DNA of 64,000 nt. Origin: Linepithema humile. Taxonomy: Eukaryota; Arthropoda; Insecta; Hymenoptera; Formicidae. Shown here in pieces: positions 13,465-27,169 of this stretch (the first letter of the stretch is position 1; each line of letters opens with the position of its first letter). The stretch is from positions 8,556,001 through 8,620,000 of the forward strand of contig NC_090133.1 of the NCBI RefSeq assembly GCF_040581485.1. The letters are read 5' to 3'. Under the pieces are notes generated by a model that was not told where the DNA came from, made no database searches, and saw only the letters and a list, made by a program, of their open reading frames with translations. The position numbers and the translations under genes were made by a program.

Positions 13465-14423
13465 TTCACATTGGATCTGTGAAGTTGGCACAACATTCTA
13501 TTTCCACTCTTAAAAAAGGCATGAGAAGTATAGAATCGAATGATTATAAATATTAAATATTGTAGATGTTTAATTAATAATTTCAACTATTTTACTATGT
13601 GCAACATTTTGAAATTAACAGGTAAGAAACAAATACCTTAAAGTTACTCCGCCGATGTTCGTCCTGAGCCTTTTCCTCCTCCTCTCAGTACGGAGACACA
13701 ATTTATTCGCGAAAACCCGATTAATTATTATCGCGCAATATTTTATACGGCACTTCTGATATATGTATTTTGTCACTTAAGAATAAAGATAATACTGTCA
13801 CATAAGGATAAAGATATCGTATATGTTCGACGCTCGGTAGAAAACGACAGAAGGATTTTTGTAAAAAGTAATATTATTACTAATAAGTAATATTAATACT
13901 AAAAAGTAATAATATTACCTTTTATCTTTAATTATAACGAAAAAGTGGTAAAAATGTAATATAGAAGTAGTTGGGATGGTTAAAATATAATGGAAATAAC
14001 GCGCCGATGTGCCTCGATACTTCGTCCCGTTCGTGCGACGAACGGCAGGACAATAGCGAGCGAAGACAAGGTCGAACAGATTTTGATTCAATGGAATGTA
14101 CACGGAATGTGTACGCCGATAGATAACGCAAAAGAGAGGGGGAATATAAGGTGAACTATCTAAGCGCGATAACGTAAATAAAGACAACCCAGCGATTCGG
14201 CATTCTTAACACTAAACATGTAAACATGTACGTGAATGCTCTAATGTTAAGAGCTTCGAGGCCGAATAATATTCTATGCGAGTTTTACTTTTGTCTTAAT
14301 GTAACAAAATGCATGTCGGAAGTACTGTTGAAACTTTCGTGCGATTTTCGAGGGAAAGAAGGATAAGATATCCGGCGGAGCTTTAAGATAAGTAATCATT
14401 TATTTGCCACCTGTTGTAAAATA

Positions 14424-14446
14424 TTGCACGTAAATATTACGTGCAA
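14424..14446. repeat. Perfect 10-bp inverted repeat (hairpin)
   Basis: Arms TTGCACGTAA and TTACGTGCAA are separated by 3 nt. Too short to call an RNA gene. Nothing around it suggests a function. Confidence 0.6.
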
Positions 14447-17178
14447 CGTACATAAATTTTAAGCATAGTTTAGAAATATTCAATAAAAGATTTTGCAATT
14501 TTTAATGTTTATGGTTATTAGATTTTTGATTCTTTTTTTTTTTAATATTCAATATTATCTAACGTTGCCAGTTTCAAAAGACAATTTTAATTATCGGCGA
14601 AAACGCGCGAAAAGCGCGTTCGATAGAGAAAAAATTTCAGAGAAAGAGAAAGAAAGAAGTAAATTGATTCCAAATGAAGATGCTGGAAGCGAATGATACA
14701 ATTGAATGTTCACGAAGAAGATAAATCAAGCGAGGGTGCCAAGTTTTCTCGGTCGCAAAGTGTCGAATACAGACACTTCTCGAACTTCCTTCCGTTTAAA
14801 ATATAACAAGGAGTCTTTTTCGATACCGATGTAATTTTGTCAGAATTGATGGTTTCGGAACGGATGATGAATGTAGCAATAATCTTTCCACGCACAAAGA
14901 CATTTAGATAAGGTTATCTTTCAAGAAAAGCAGAAAAAAAACCTGCCTTTCTCCCTTCCCCCTCCTTTTCCTCCCCCTTTTGTTCCCGCGCCGTCCCCCT
15001 TCACAATGAAGGTTAATGAAAAATAATGAAATTGCAAATCGTGATGGACGTCGGCGCAGGTGGGGTCGCGCGAGCGTAACGGTGTGTCGGGCTATGATGA
15101 GGCGCGATGATAAACGATGATGATCCCGGAGCCCGCGAGATATAATGTAACGCGTGTACCGAAACCCTCCTGCTCGATCCTGTTTTCTTTCGCCCCGAAG
15201 GCGATCGAGCCAGGTGTGTCGAATGCATCTCGCGAGAATATTCGCCATCAACGCGCGATAACGTAATCACGTGTCGTTTTGTGCCTCGATTGATTCAGGC
15301 CGACGTCGCTCGATAAAGATTGATAGAAACTATCGCCAACTCCATCGAATCGATCGATTCATTTATATATATATATATTGTTATTAAAAAATGACTGACG
15401 TTTAATTAAAATACTAACGTAATTAAATTCGAATATACGTCGAGTTGTTTGAATAATTTGCCGCTACTTGATGCCGATTCTCTTATCGCGAAGATTTCAC
15501 AGCCGGAGTTCATGTAAAGTCGCTTATGAATAAAATGAACATGTGCGCCTCCTCGGGTCACGACCGGAGGGATGCTTGTTAATGGCCGACGATCGGGCGG
15601 GTAATCAAGACGACGATGGCGCAGGGATGCGTGGGGCAAAACAAGACGGAGTTAATGCCGGCAACAGCTGTCGATACCCGCGGAACAAATAAGCAAGAAC
15701 GCTTCTGCTGAACAAAAGACGCTCTGCTCCATCCACCGAATAAATGCTTCACGTGCCACCGCTGGTCACTCACGCAAGAAATAGTACATACTTCTTGCCT
15801 ACGGGATGCGGAAGGGGGGGAGGGGGCGAAATTACACTGTAGTTGCGACTAGATGCGAGGGAACAGATTTCACAAAGAATGGCACAGATGGAATGAAGAT
15901 GGGAAGCAATTTTGGACAATTTTGAGAAAATGTCTGTTAGAAATAATATTATTTTAGAAAACTAAAGCAAATAATAATTTGAAAATTAACAAATTTGCAA
16001 ATTTAAAAATGTTTCTGAAAATAAGCGTAAAAATACAGAGGATTTTGAAAGAAAAAAGATATTTTAATTAAAACCTTCAAATAATGGCAATATTGTAAAA
16101 ATACGAAGAAGAGAGATTCAAATTTATCGATGCAAAAATTTGTAAATATTTCAAAATAAAATAGCACCAGCACTTATAAACCGCTCTTATGGAACTATAG
16201 TCATCATTTTCTTTCGTCATCTTTGAATCTTTATCGTAATAAAGAAAAGGGACATCCGGTCTTTGTTGCTGCGAGAAAGTTCGACGAACCACGCGGCGCA
16301 TTGAAATCGCGAATGAATGTCCTGCACAGTCGTGTCTCTTAAAAAAGGAAAAAAGCGAAACAGAAGAGATGCTACTCTCTCTCTCTCCCTCCTTCGAAAA
16401 AGAAAGAAGTTCGCTTTATCACGACTTCGCTTTTTATAGTCGCGGACTTTCGAGGGTGTGCGCGAAGCCGCCGAATAAAAGTTCAGAGATCGATAGCAAT
16501 GAGAGTAGAGATTGAGAGTCCCGAGGGAGGACGACGGGAAAGGATTAGGAGTCAGCGAAGGAGATCAATTGAGGAGAGCTCGAAAGCGGGCTTGAAGACG
16601 CTTTTACGCCGGCAATCTCGCTTTTGATCAATCGCAACGAAGATGCTTCGAATTGCGGTACTTTGACGTTCGCAAAGAAGTCTCAAAGGAATTTAAAAGT
16701 TCCTGAAATTCGATTGAAACTCGATAACAATCTCAATTCAGATTGCAGCGCGTTGCGAGATTGCGATCTCAATATTGTACGTTGTGCCACATCCAATTAA
16801 ACAATTACATGACAATGTTATTATTCAAAGGAGTGAATTGAAAAAATTTCTAATTCAAAATAAGATGGAGAAAAATGTCGCCGACCTTTGCAACGTCGCT
16901 TCGTAACATTTTTAAAATGCGCAACTGCGCAAAAGCAAACACGATGGAAGCAGAATGTCTTTCTCGTTACAAAGACGTGCTCATCAGACGACGTCTTTTT
17001 CCACGTGGAAAACGAGCACTTCACTGCAAGTCCACTCCTCCTCAGTCGTTTGTCTCCTTTCGCAACGAGCTTTAGCGCAAATTGCAATTTTTTCCTTCTA
17101 GATTCCCCTGCGTTCCCAAAAAAAAAAGAAGCTAAAATAAAAAGCGCCAAATAAACGCTGTCTGTCGAAAGCTGCTAC

Positions 17179-17202
17179 AAAAAAAAAAAAAAAAAAAAAA
17201 AA
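17179..17202. repeat. Poly(A) run, 24 nt
   Basis: Uninterrupted A run in the long intron, just upstream of a purine-rich region that has few stop codons. Confidence 0.95.
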
Positions 17203-19108
17203 CATGATAGCATTGTTTTAATATGTATTCTACACCACGTGACTGTGAAAAGTTGTTCGCGAATTATACACGAGCGCAGTAGTCGCGAGCGGTGGATGAC
17301 AGGCGACTGTCGGGAATTCGATAATGGAAATGCACGTCGCAACATCGTCGTCGGAAAAACCGCAACGGCCGGAGGGGGAGGATACAAGAAGGTACCTATC
17401 CGCGCAAAAAAAGAGCACGACCAAAAACAGCAGATAAAAAGAAAAGAGGCTGGGGGAGGCGAAGAGGGAATATGTAAGAGAAAATGCGCAGAACATGCAG
17501 GTGCACCCATGCGACGTATAGAAAAAAATGTATCAAAGAGAATGTGTAATGGAAAATGTGTGCGGCTCACGGCATTCCTGTGTGAAGGAAAATATGCAAC
17601 GTACCGTGCGTCTGTGTACGAAAGGGAGAGAGAGAGGAAAAGCGCGAAAGAGAGAATACGTGAAAGAGTACGCATGAAAGAGATTTGTGTAGAGAACGCG
17701 AGAGAGAGAGAGAGAGACGTACGGATATCGAGTTCAAAGGTATTGAAACCTTGCGAGTGTATTCTTCGTGTCTCCTTTCAGACACGCTGTCGCAGGGGTG
17801 GCATTCGATTAATAAAACTCGCGAGCTGTAGATCCCCGAGAGGTGAGCATTGGCGCAAATTCGCGCTCCCCGCGGGAAATGCATCGCGCGCGAAGGTTTA
17901 CAATATTCGCACGTACTACGGAAACATCGATATTTTACTTTCCATAACCCGCGCTGTTGACATTGTGCTACGGCCTCGACATTGGCTGAATATTGATTTC
18001 TCTCGACATCAAGTGGAGAATGATTGCGATCGCGCGAATAATCTACTACACAAATCTACTAAACGAATAATCTTCAAATTAATCGTGTAATTTGTGATGT
18101 CATAATTGTTCGATTTGAAATTGGAGATCAAGATTAAATATTATCTCGGCGTTGAGAACTTTGATTACATTTGCAGAGAGAAATCTGTAAATAAATCGTA
18201 GATCACAAGCTAAAAACTAGAATTACAATTATGATTCAATAGTTATGAAGAAACTAGACAGTTGTAAAATTAAATCAAAATATAATGAATAAGAATATTT
18301 ATATTGATACAAAATTCACAAAAAAATAGCGAATAAATTATGTAAATTTACAGATTAAAAACCTAGAAATAAATTAGACACGGTACAAGAAGTATGAATA
18401 AAAGTACTATTGATAAATTGTTGAGAAAAAAATGAAAGTAGAGAAAGCTGGAAGCGAGTTTGAGTTGAAAAATGCAAAAAAACCGTCAAGTGAGGTGAAA
18501 TCGGAGGGTTATAAGTGTGGAGGTTGCGAGAGATCGAGAGAAGACTGGCGGTGATGGTTGAAAATCGCCGGGGGTGGAAAAACATCATGTAGCTGCCGCA
18601 CAAAGGGCGAGTTTTCCGGCTCCGGAACAAAGCAAATACCGTTCCCGCCTCTCGAGTGACGAGGGATAAGATCCTCGCGAGGGATGAGAATATCCCTCAC
18701 ACACGGGCGCACCGATGTCTCGATAACGCACGGATTCGCGGGCGTGTTTGTCTATCGGATGGCTCAAAAGTAACAATAATTTATAATTCAATGCCGATTT
18801 TACAAACATAAAATCACTAATAATCTTTAAAAAGTCACAGGTGCATCACTCGCTGAAAATGAACGAACAATAATTACATAATTACACGGAAATGCTACTC
18901 ATTAGCTTGAAACTAACTGAAACAACGCCCGTACGCTCGCCATTTCGTGCAAATTAATCTAATAACGTTTCCGTGCGATATCACTTTATTATACCTCGAT
19001 ATATACCTAGCGTATCAATAATAGGTTTCCCACACACGATACATTATGTTTCGCAGCATACGTACGCAGCTTATGCTACGGGCGCATAACATCGGTATTG
19101 CCAATTTC

Positions 19109-19134
19109 GCATCGTACGTGCCTGCGTACGATGC
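19109..19134. repeat. Perfect hairpin, 10-bp arms and 6-nt loop
   Basis: Arms GCATCGTACG and CGTACGATGC flank the loop TGCCTG. The hairpin sits in a CpG-rich intronic patch and is GC-richer than the AT palindromes seen elsewhere. It could be a structured RNA or protein-binding site, but nothing else supports either. Confidence 0.6.
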
Positions 19135-22100
19135 CTCCCCACAATTGCTATGTGTATTCCTTAGCCATATCGGGGTAGAATTACGAGGGAAATCACTGAC
19201 GGTGCTAACGTTGCGAGGTTAGGCCAATTAATGCTATCGGCACATACGCTGTTTATCGAAGATATCGACTGTGATAAAATAATTCTAGGTCCCGTGAAGT
19301 TCAACGTGCACTTTACGGCCAGTTACGTAACACATGGTATTTTAAAAATATATAAACGGCCTTTGTACTGTAATTATTATTCTTTGTATCTTCTCGTTAA
19401 CACAGCATGCGCAAAGCTTCACTCGAAGGCTTGCTTTATTTGTAGTTGAAAAATAATTTTATCTCATTCGACCGAACGGATCTCATTGTAAATATGCTGG
19501 GCAAGCGAAGGAAAAGCGAGAAGCGAATACAATAAGCTCGAAGGATTTATACAAAAATAAGGAGTCAGCTATTCTGACGACAAGCGAGAAAAGAAGATCG
19601 AAACTTTCTTTTATATCAAAATGTTGTACCGTTTTAACTCGTAAGAAATAAAATCTCCTTAAGACTTTTACGTTTAACTCTTTAATTTGTTACACCAATT
19701 TTCTCGTTAACTTTGTGAAAATTATCATATTCTTTACGTTTCATTTCTCGGCTATATATTAACATTTCATAGATGCTTTTTTTTTGGACCAGCGATCTCA
19801 AATTAAAAGGGTTGCACAAAGAAGGTAGAAAAGGAGAAGAGAGAGGGGGCGAGAGATCGAAGACCTTGTGAAGAAGAAGCGCCGCTAATAATAGCCGCGG
19901 GTTATTTATACTTTCGAATCACTCCGTTGCGCCGATGATGCACATAATTCTCGGTAAAATCGCCGCCGATCGCACTTTTTTCCGTGCAATCTTTACCTCT
20001 TTTTTCAGCGTCACTGCCGTTTCTCACCCCTTGCCGACTCTCTTTTTGTTTTAGATGAGCGGACTCATCGAGAGAGACCGATTCTCGAAACCAGTACCGA
20101 ACCGGTATCGAAGAACGTATACGCGATATTTTTAACTCGCGCGAGGCTGAACGAAGACGAGAGAAAGAAAAAGATTTAAGGGACCGTGAATGTTCATGGT
20201 CAGCGGAGCTCAAATAATATTTTGATTGCTCTCAGAATTTGCTAGTGAAATAGTAAAAGGCTTGCTAATATTTACTCAAAAAATATAAAAATATTAAATA
20301 GTAGAAAAAAACAGACAGTTTAGGTGCACACAAAATCAGTAGTTCATGCCATCACTGGTCAGACGAAAGTTCCTATTCTTTACGAAGCAAATATCAATAA
20401 ATGTAATTGACGTGCAACGTGCTTCGCTGTACATTTAAAATTAATGAAAGTTTTGTAACAGTTTGTCATAAAAAATAATTAAAATTCTTATAAACAACAT
20501 ATGATAAAATTCATATAAATAAAAGTGATAAAATAAAAATTTTTAATATAGCGAACAATATTTTAAATGTTATTCATACCTGCAACATTTGAGCATAAAT
20601 TAAAAATGTTTTATTAAGTAGTTGTAAACAGTTGGAAGAAAAAATATTAAACAAAAAGAACCGACTAACTCTTGCTATTTAAAACAGATTTGAAAATGTA
20701 TTGAAATTTTGTAAATTCCTAATCCCAAATGGTCTTGCAAACTCTATGTGGAAACGAGAATCTCTTTAGAGTTGAGAATCCCTGAGACGGGTGTTTCGGG
20801 GTTAAAGACCGGGTGCAGCAGGTCTTACGTGTGCTCGGAGACTCCAATTTTCTTTCGTTGTTCTCTTTCTGTGCCACCCTCTTACAGCTTCTTCCCTTCA
20901 ACGTCGATCTTTCCGCGCTTTCTCTTTCTCGCGGAAGCATCTTCCTTCTCTTGCACACGTGCTGTCCCGCAAAACGAAATACTGTTCATAACGGGTCTGA
21001 CGAACGAAACGGGCTCTCGTCTTCCTTTCTCTTTTCTTTCTTCTCATTTTTTAAATTTATTTCTTCTCCTGTCTCTTTGTGCCAGATTCTCGCGGGATTA
21101 CCGGAATTGAAGTAATAAGGCGCGCACGTGTCTGTTTCGAATTAAATCTCGTTTACGAGTGAAGTCTAACAAACGAAAGACACCAAAGAATCTTAATCTT
21201 TCTTTACAGCGAATATTCGAACAATAAGGAATATCAGAAACATCATTCGCAAACTTTCTCATCTTGCAAATATGAGATTTTGCGCGATGCTTTCGAAATA
21301 ATTTTCTTCCCGATGAAAAGAACCAGAGATTACTAGAGATTTTATCGTTCTCATTTAGGATGCAACTTTTCATTACGGTTTTTAATTACAGAACACACGG
21401 CTATCCTTCGTTCGCGCGAGCGGAATCTTTTCTCGCTTCAGTAAGTTTCATGGAGAATTACGAGGATGGAGTTAAGCTCGAAGCAAAGAGGGAAATCGAT
21501 ACGTGCGTACGCGAGTGGCACGCGTAATCCCGCCTAAAGCCCGTCTAATTGAAACAAATGTTGCTCTACCTAGTAGCTGTAATAATACGATGAAAGCGCA
21601 CCGACGATTAGCTATGATTTCAGCACACATCGCACGAATGGGTTATTAAACAGTGTACAGTGCGTAGTTTCGGAAGTCCTGCACTTGCGCAAGCACTGTA
21701 AACCCAAGTGTTTCGTGGAGATAAAAATATAAATATTGCAAGATAATGCAAGATATCGGTACAAAAATTGCGGCAAAATTACAACAGCTTAATGAACAAT
21801 TTCTCTAAGAGATCTCAAAAATTACATAGAGATCGGCTGTATTGAAAAATTTGTAGCTTTGTAAGAAATCTCGAAAAAGATTTTTCTAATTCACAAATGT
21901 GTCGTTGAGAGAGAAATAGCGATATAAATCAAGACCCTGACCTAGACGAGGCTGACGTCTCGGTTGTCAACCGTGGCACTGTGATGAGCGATAGACGGAA
22001 AAAGGGAATCCAAAATAATACTGTAAATCACGACGAAAAGGGACCTCCTTTATTTCTGCCTGCGCGCGAATGCATTATGGCCGACCAGTTAGTTTGTGCA

Positions 22101-25100
22101 CGACGTGGAAGTCTATTTCGAACAGAGAGCGCCGTCTGTATTCAGACGCGCGGACACGCGCGCTTTGATATCGCCACGATATATGGAGAGTAGCTAAAGA
22201 GAGAGCGAGAGAGGGAGGGGGAGAGTACAGCATCACCCCGTAGATCCACGCACCCGTGGTGGCCAACTGCGTAAATAAGCGATAAAAGCGCAAGTTCTTT
22301 TTTTTCCGCTCAGAAAAGTTTGTGGTGCAGCAAGGAAAAAGCTTAAAAGCACGAGAAGATAATAGTTTCAAGTCGTGTTAAGTTGAGAAGTTAAAAATTT
22401 TACAAAGCAATTCGGCATTTACAAAACTCATCTTCCTGCAAATAGTTTCCCGTCCTTTTTAGAAATAAAATAAAACGATATGGTGAAGTTTTCATCGAAT
22501 GGCGGGCGAGCGCGCGAGATCTCCGAGGCAGGAAAAAGGAAATCGCGCAAGGACCAGTTAAGCATTCGCATTTTTTGCGACGGTTGCGAAGCAATTGAGC
22601 GAGAGGGCCGGCGACTGGACTCTCGAGAGCGGAAAGAAAGACTCGAACGTGCGTTTTATCACCCTTTCGAAGGGACCGGTCCCCCTCCCTTCAACCTTTC
22701 CCCGCCCCGCCGGCGTTGTTTCGCGACCATTGAGTTGAGCGCCACTGTAAATCGGGCGGACGAGCACATCTGGCTCGTGGAAACGCCGGAGTTGAGAATA
22801 AAGTATAAACTATGGGGTGCCACCCCATTTCGCAGGGGCGACGAACACCCCCTCGGGTTCGCCCCACACCTCCGCCCCCTCCGACCCCTTCGTAGGTAAT
22901 ATTGCCGTGCGTATGCGTAACGCGCACGCAGTAGAGAAATAGACGAATGCGTATGCGCTCGTGAGAGAAAGAGAGAAGATTATTTATCGCTTCAGGGGGA
23001 ATATTAAGCACAGTTAAATAAAACAGACATGAAAGAATGATGAAGAAAGCATGTTTCCGAAAAAGGCGCAAAAAGAAGTTGATGACTTTATCGAAATCGA
23101 AATAAGACGCTCTGAGATACATTAATTCATTTTAATCACAAGGTCAGTCAATATTTTACCGCGATTATTTCCATATTTTTGTATCAGTCGACGGTTATTC
23201 ACAGAAGATTTAGAGAGAGAAAGAGAGAATCTCAGAAAAGGAGAGTCGCACATATCGGAAGCCTGTACACGCGCGCGTACATCTATGAGGGGAATAATGA
23301 AAAATGAATGCGCATGAGAGCGCACACAAAGCGACACGGTTTAGCAAGTCACCATGCATGGGCTTGATAACTCCGCGGAGATGAGTTTCTACGGTGGTCC
23401 AGGATTTTCCGCGATAGCCAGAAATGCGCAAAGGGTTGCTAAAAGCCATTCACGGGGCTAATGGCTAATAGGGGTGTTCTTAACGCGGGTGTTCGTGGCA
23501 CCCTTTCGCCGTACTTTGCGCCGTTCGAAGGAAAGACGACTTCAAAGAAAGAGAGGGCCTTGGAAAATTATTTAAAACGGGGAGAGCGCTGCCGTAATTT
23601 TGCGTATTATCGCAATCATCGGTTTTACCATAAATTTGTGGTAATTTTGATTAGTCCTTTTGCGCATGACAAATGTTTTTAATTAAAGACACATTTTCAG
23701 TGAAAAATGTATACACATTTCTTTTGGTTAATTCTGAGTGAATATAAATAAATAAAGTGTTGATTTAATTTTTTTCAAGTTACCGATGATTCGAAAAAGT
23801 GCGAAATTTCTGGGACACCTTATATATATTCACGCGGAAAATTAATAATAACTATTGACGCAATAAAATTCCGGCTACGATATTACAGGCAACTCGATGA
23901 AAAAATAATAGAGACCGACTGGCAAAACCGGCTAGCCGCAAAAAGAGCGATGTAGCGAGCAATATATCGTACGGCTCGTTCGTTAATAAATTTATATTCG
24001 CAAAAATGCGACGAACGCCGTCACAACCGCGCCGCAAAACAAATAATAAATTTCGTATGCTTACCTGCTATTGTTTAAAATTATGGCATTTTTGTATATT
24101 TTATTGTTTCAATTTTTTACGGCCTTCGTTTCCCATTTTTTCGATGTACATTAATTGTGCAACAATAAATTTGCGAAACGAGTAACGCGGGATGTCAGAC
24201 CAATCAAATGATTCTCTGGCAACTCCCGGTTCATTGTAATTTAAATTATATGTGCGAATACTAATGTATTATTTCAGAAAGAATAATTGATACCGACATA
24301 ATATATTCTTTTAGAAAATGCACAAGCCATTAATGCCACAGTAATTATTTTAATTAAAACTTTTGTTGCATTTTATAAAGTATAATTAACTTACAAATAT
24401 ACCTTTAAATGTACCTCCAAATTAAAACTATACGTTTAAATTAAAACTTGATTAAAAGACCGTGATTGCAATTTATGTTTGTCAACCGAGAATGAATAAA
24501 AGGCATACGAAAATTATCCTGAGATTTGCGCGTTTATTAAATCAGCATTAAACGCGCAACATCGCGTCTCCAGCATGAAAGGCACAAAGAAGTTTCTGAA
24601 GCTGACAGCTTTGGGGTTCGAACGAAGGTTTGTTGCGCGGCATAGCAATTAGCGGCGCAGAAATTCGAAAACTTCAGCATCGCGAAGATTTAATGTCGCC
24701 GTTCACTCGACAATTGTTTCATAATGCTTAAGAATGAGTTTCGCGAAACAAAACAGAAATTAAATTTGCATCAAACTTTTAGCATTCATAAAAAAAAGAA
24801 ATTTCATATAAAATTAATAATATAACAATAATAATTGATAATAAATCTAAAAAGACATTACTTCTGATATTTTCTTATAAATAACTTGATCTTTTTAATT
24901 AATTTTTAATCGCGATAGTGTTCCAAATATCCGATAAATACAAATACAAATTTTAGACTTTCGTTCAAAATAGACGAATAATTAATTATTGCATTGCAAT
25001 ATCAAGCTTTGCTCGCACTCCTGCGAGCAAGGACGAAACTTTCACGTTCCTGTGTAAAGCGCGACGGCGTCCGAAAAGTTTGCATGAAGGGGGGGAGAAT

Positions 25101-25126
25101 GAGAGAGATGAGTTGATAGAACTTAC

Positions 25127-25290
25127 CGAGTTGTGATTGATGCGTCGGTGCCGGAGCCGGTCTGACTTTGTCCGGGGGGCATCTCCTGGTGGCAGCCACG
25201 GTCGCGGGCAGGGGTATGCTCGTACCACTCCCCGGGCCACCCCCGGCGCCGCCGACACCCGATGACTGCTTGTTGTAGGGCGACGGTAGC
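25127..25290 (-). CDS. sick: Neuron navigator (sickie) exon following the CH domain
   Basis: Internal exon of 164 nt with a strong acceptor (CTCCTTTCAG) and donor (CTCG-GTAAGT). It enters in phase 2, begins RLPSPYNKQSS, and leaves in phase 1. The segment contains a glycine/serine linker, then TSIPLPATVAATRR and CPPDKVRPAPAP. Thr-Ser-Ile-Pro fits the [S/T]xIP end-binding motif. The exon is shared: both the CH exon (42648) and the alternative first exon (35696) end in phase 2 with AG and would complete an arginine codon here. The donor, acceptor and open frame are directly visible. The family link comes from its place in the phase-consistent chain. Confidence 0.88.
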
Positions 25291-27144
25291 CTGAAAGGAG
25301 AAAAGATTGTGCTGTGATGTTTCGTGATTTGTTAATTTTATAAAAAAATATTTGACGATAAATATATATATATGTAAAGACTTTAGTCACTTAAATACTT
25401 AAAAGAAATTTTATCGCACAGCACGGAACGTATTGTTTTAAATTGTTATGTACGCAATGAACAGCCGGCTAATTTGGTCCAACAAACCCATAAATCAATG
25501 CTTAAATACGTCGTTAAGTTCCTTTCAACCAGCAGCTTCCCGACGTATGTAAATGCGTAGGAGTACCGGCTATCCCACCGTGTACACATTTGTGTGCTCG
25601 AATTACCAAGTACCGACCATAAACCTCGCGAATATAACCGGCTTGGCGGAGAAACGATCTTTGGCTCACATTCGCGCCGTGCATTTAAACGCTAAACGCG
25701 GCTATCCGCGTCTCGCGTAAATCATTGCTTTCTTTTAAATTTACCTGCCATTCCGCCGTAACAGGAATAATTATTGCCGCCGATTGGTTCAAGTGTCCAC
25801 GAAACAGAGACTGCAGTTGTAAAACATTAAATTTGGACCTATAAAAGATATCGAAGCAAATTCGCATTCGCCGATCGAACGCGGCTTCTTGATTTCTCTA
25901 TTTCAAATCTAATTTTTTGTCGCTGAAAAGAAAAAGCCGGATGTACGGTATCGAAAAAGCAGAACCATCTATACGGTGTTCTAAAAAGTAAACAATAGTT
26001 CTGCACATATTTTTTCAGCTACGATCGAGAACTATTTTCCCGTTAAAATTAAATTAGATCTTACTTGTCTGAAATGTTCAATAGCGTTAAGTACGCAAAC
26101 ATCATTTATTAAATAATAAAATAACTCTCCCGAGTGTCTCGATTCTCCGAAGTGCATTAATTATCGGAGTACTTGTCTCGAATTACATTTCAACAAAGCT
26201 TTTAACAAAGATTGATACACAGTAAGCTGCGTTAATGGTACAATTGTTCTCCGAGACACCCCGTAGAGCGAGCTCGTGAGTCAAGTTGGTTCCTTGATTT
26301 ATACAGTGCCGGTTGGCTTGCGCATCCATTTGCATCACGCGCACACCCACGTGTCGCGCAGCAGCAGCAGCAGCAGCTGGTGCAAGCGCGCGGCCCGCAG
26401 GACACACCTCGTGGCACTCTTTCTTTCGAGCTGCGCGCGATCGCGAGAGATGCAATCCCGCGCCTGCCGTGCGAGGAAACGACACAATAATGCCCGAGGA
26501 AGGCGCAATGCGAGCGAGAGATTAAATCACGCGGCGATGCAGCGCGGGGTTGCACACGCAAAGCCGTTCTATAAATTGCGCCTGTGTGCGTGCACGATGA
26601 GCGCACGATGAGTCGTAAAATTTGCATCGAATCTTCATGAGGGATTTAACAACTGCTTAACAATGTTTCAATCATGCTTCTCTTCCCCCCCCCCCCCCTT
26701 GCGATCGTGAATAAATGATTGAGTCGATTGAGGAGCTTCATTTCGGCGAGAAAGAAATGACTTTACAATGAGCATCGCGATTTAATGGACATAAATTGTG
26801 AATTACTTGAAAATTTCAACATATTTTACATAACGCCGAGCACGTCGTTTCAGTAAAAGTCTCTTATCGAAAGGGAAATTTCACTTTTACGCGTGACAAA
26901 GCGCAGACCTGCCGCAGATGCGTTTTAGGACATCTTTCTTGTTCCAAGTTTTTTCCCTGATATATTGAAGTAGGACCGTACGTAAGAAGAGAGCCTGATC
27001 TAACAATAAGAAGAAGACAGATAAAAGGGATAAGAGAGTTTCTGAGATACAAAGAGGACGCAAAATACTGCGGGAAAGAAATCTGTTGAGGTAACAAAAT
27101 TAATTCAACATCTTCCTAAAACAGAAATTTACATTTGAATCGTT

Positions 27145-27169
27145 AAAAAAAAAAAAAAAAAAAAAAAAA
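27145..27169. repeat. Poly(A) run, 25 nt
   Basis: Uninterrupted A run in the intron. No retroposon body recognised upstream. Confidence 0.95.

Larger units (their letters stand above)
6672..25126 (-). other. Long neuron navigator intron (18.5 kb)
   Basis: Phase 1 at both ends, so the flanking exons join directly. It holds a 396-bp inverted-repeat element (13069-13464), several small hairpins, poly(A)/poly(T) runs (9041-9060, 12171-12186, 17179-17202), (CT)n near 12360-12395 and CpG-rich patches (about 9,700-9,960, 11,480-12,470, 22,480-22,900). None shows recognised protein similarity. Open frames such as 17239-18090 and 22480-22899 on the plus strand lie in purine- or GC-rich DNA and are not called as genes. 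No tRNA or rRNA was seen. Confidence 0.75.

Noticed and set aside
22480..22899. 139-codon plus-strand ORF in GC-rich DNA
   Set aside because: GC-rich patch lowers stop frequency; composition looks non-coding and no family is recognised.
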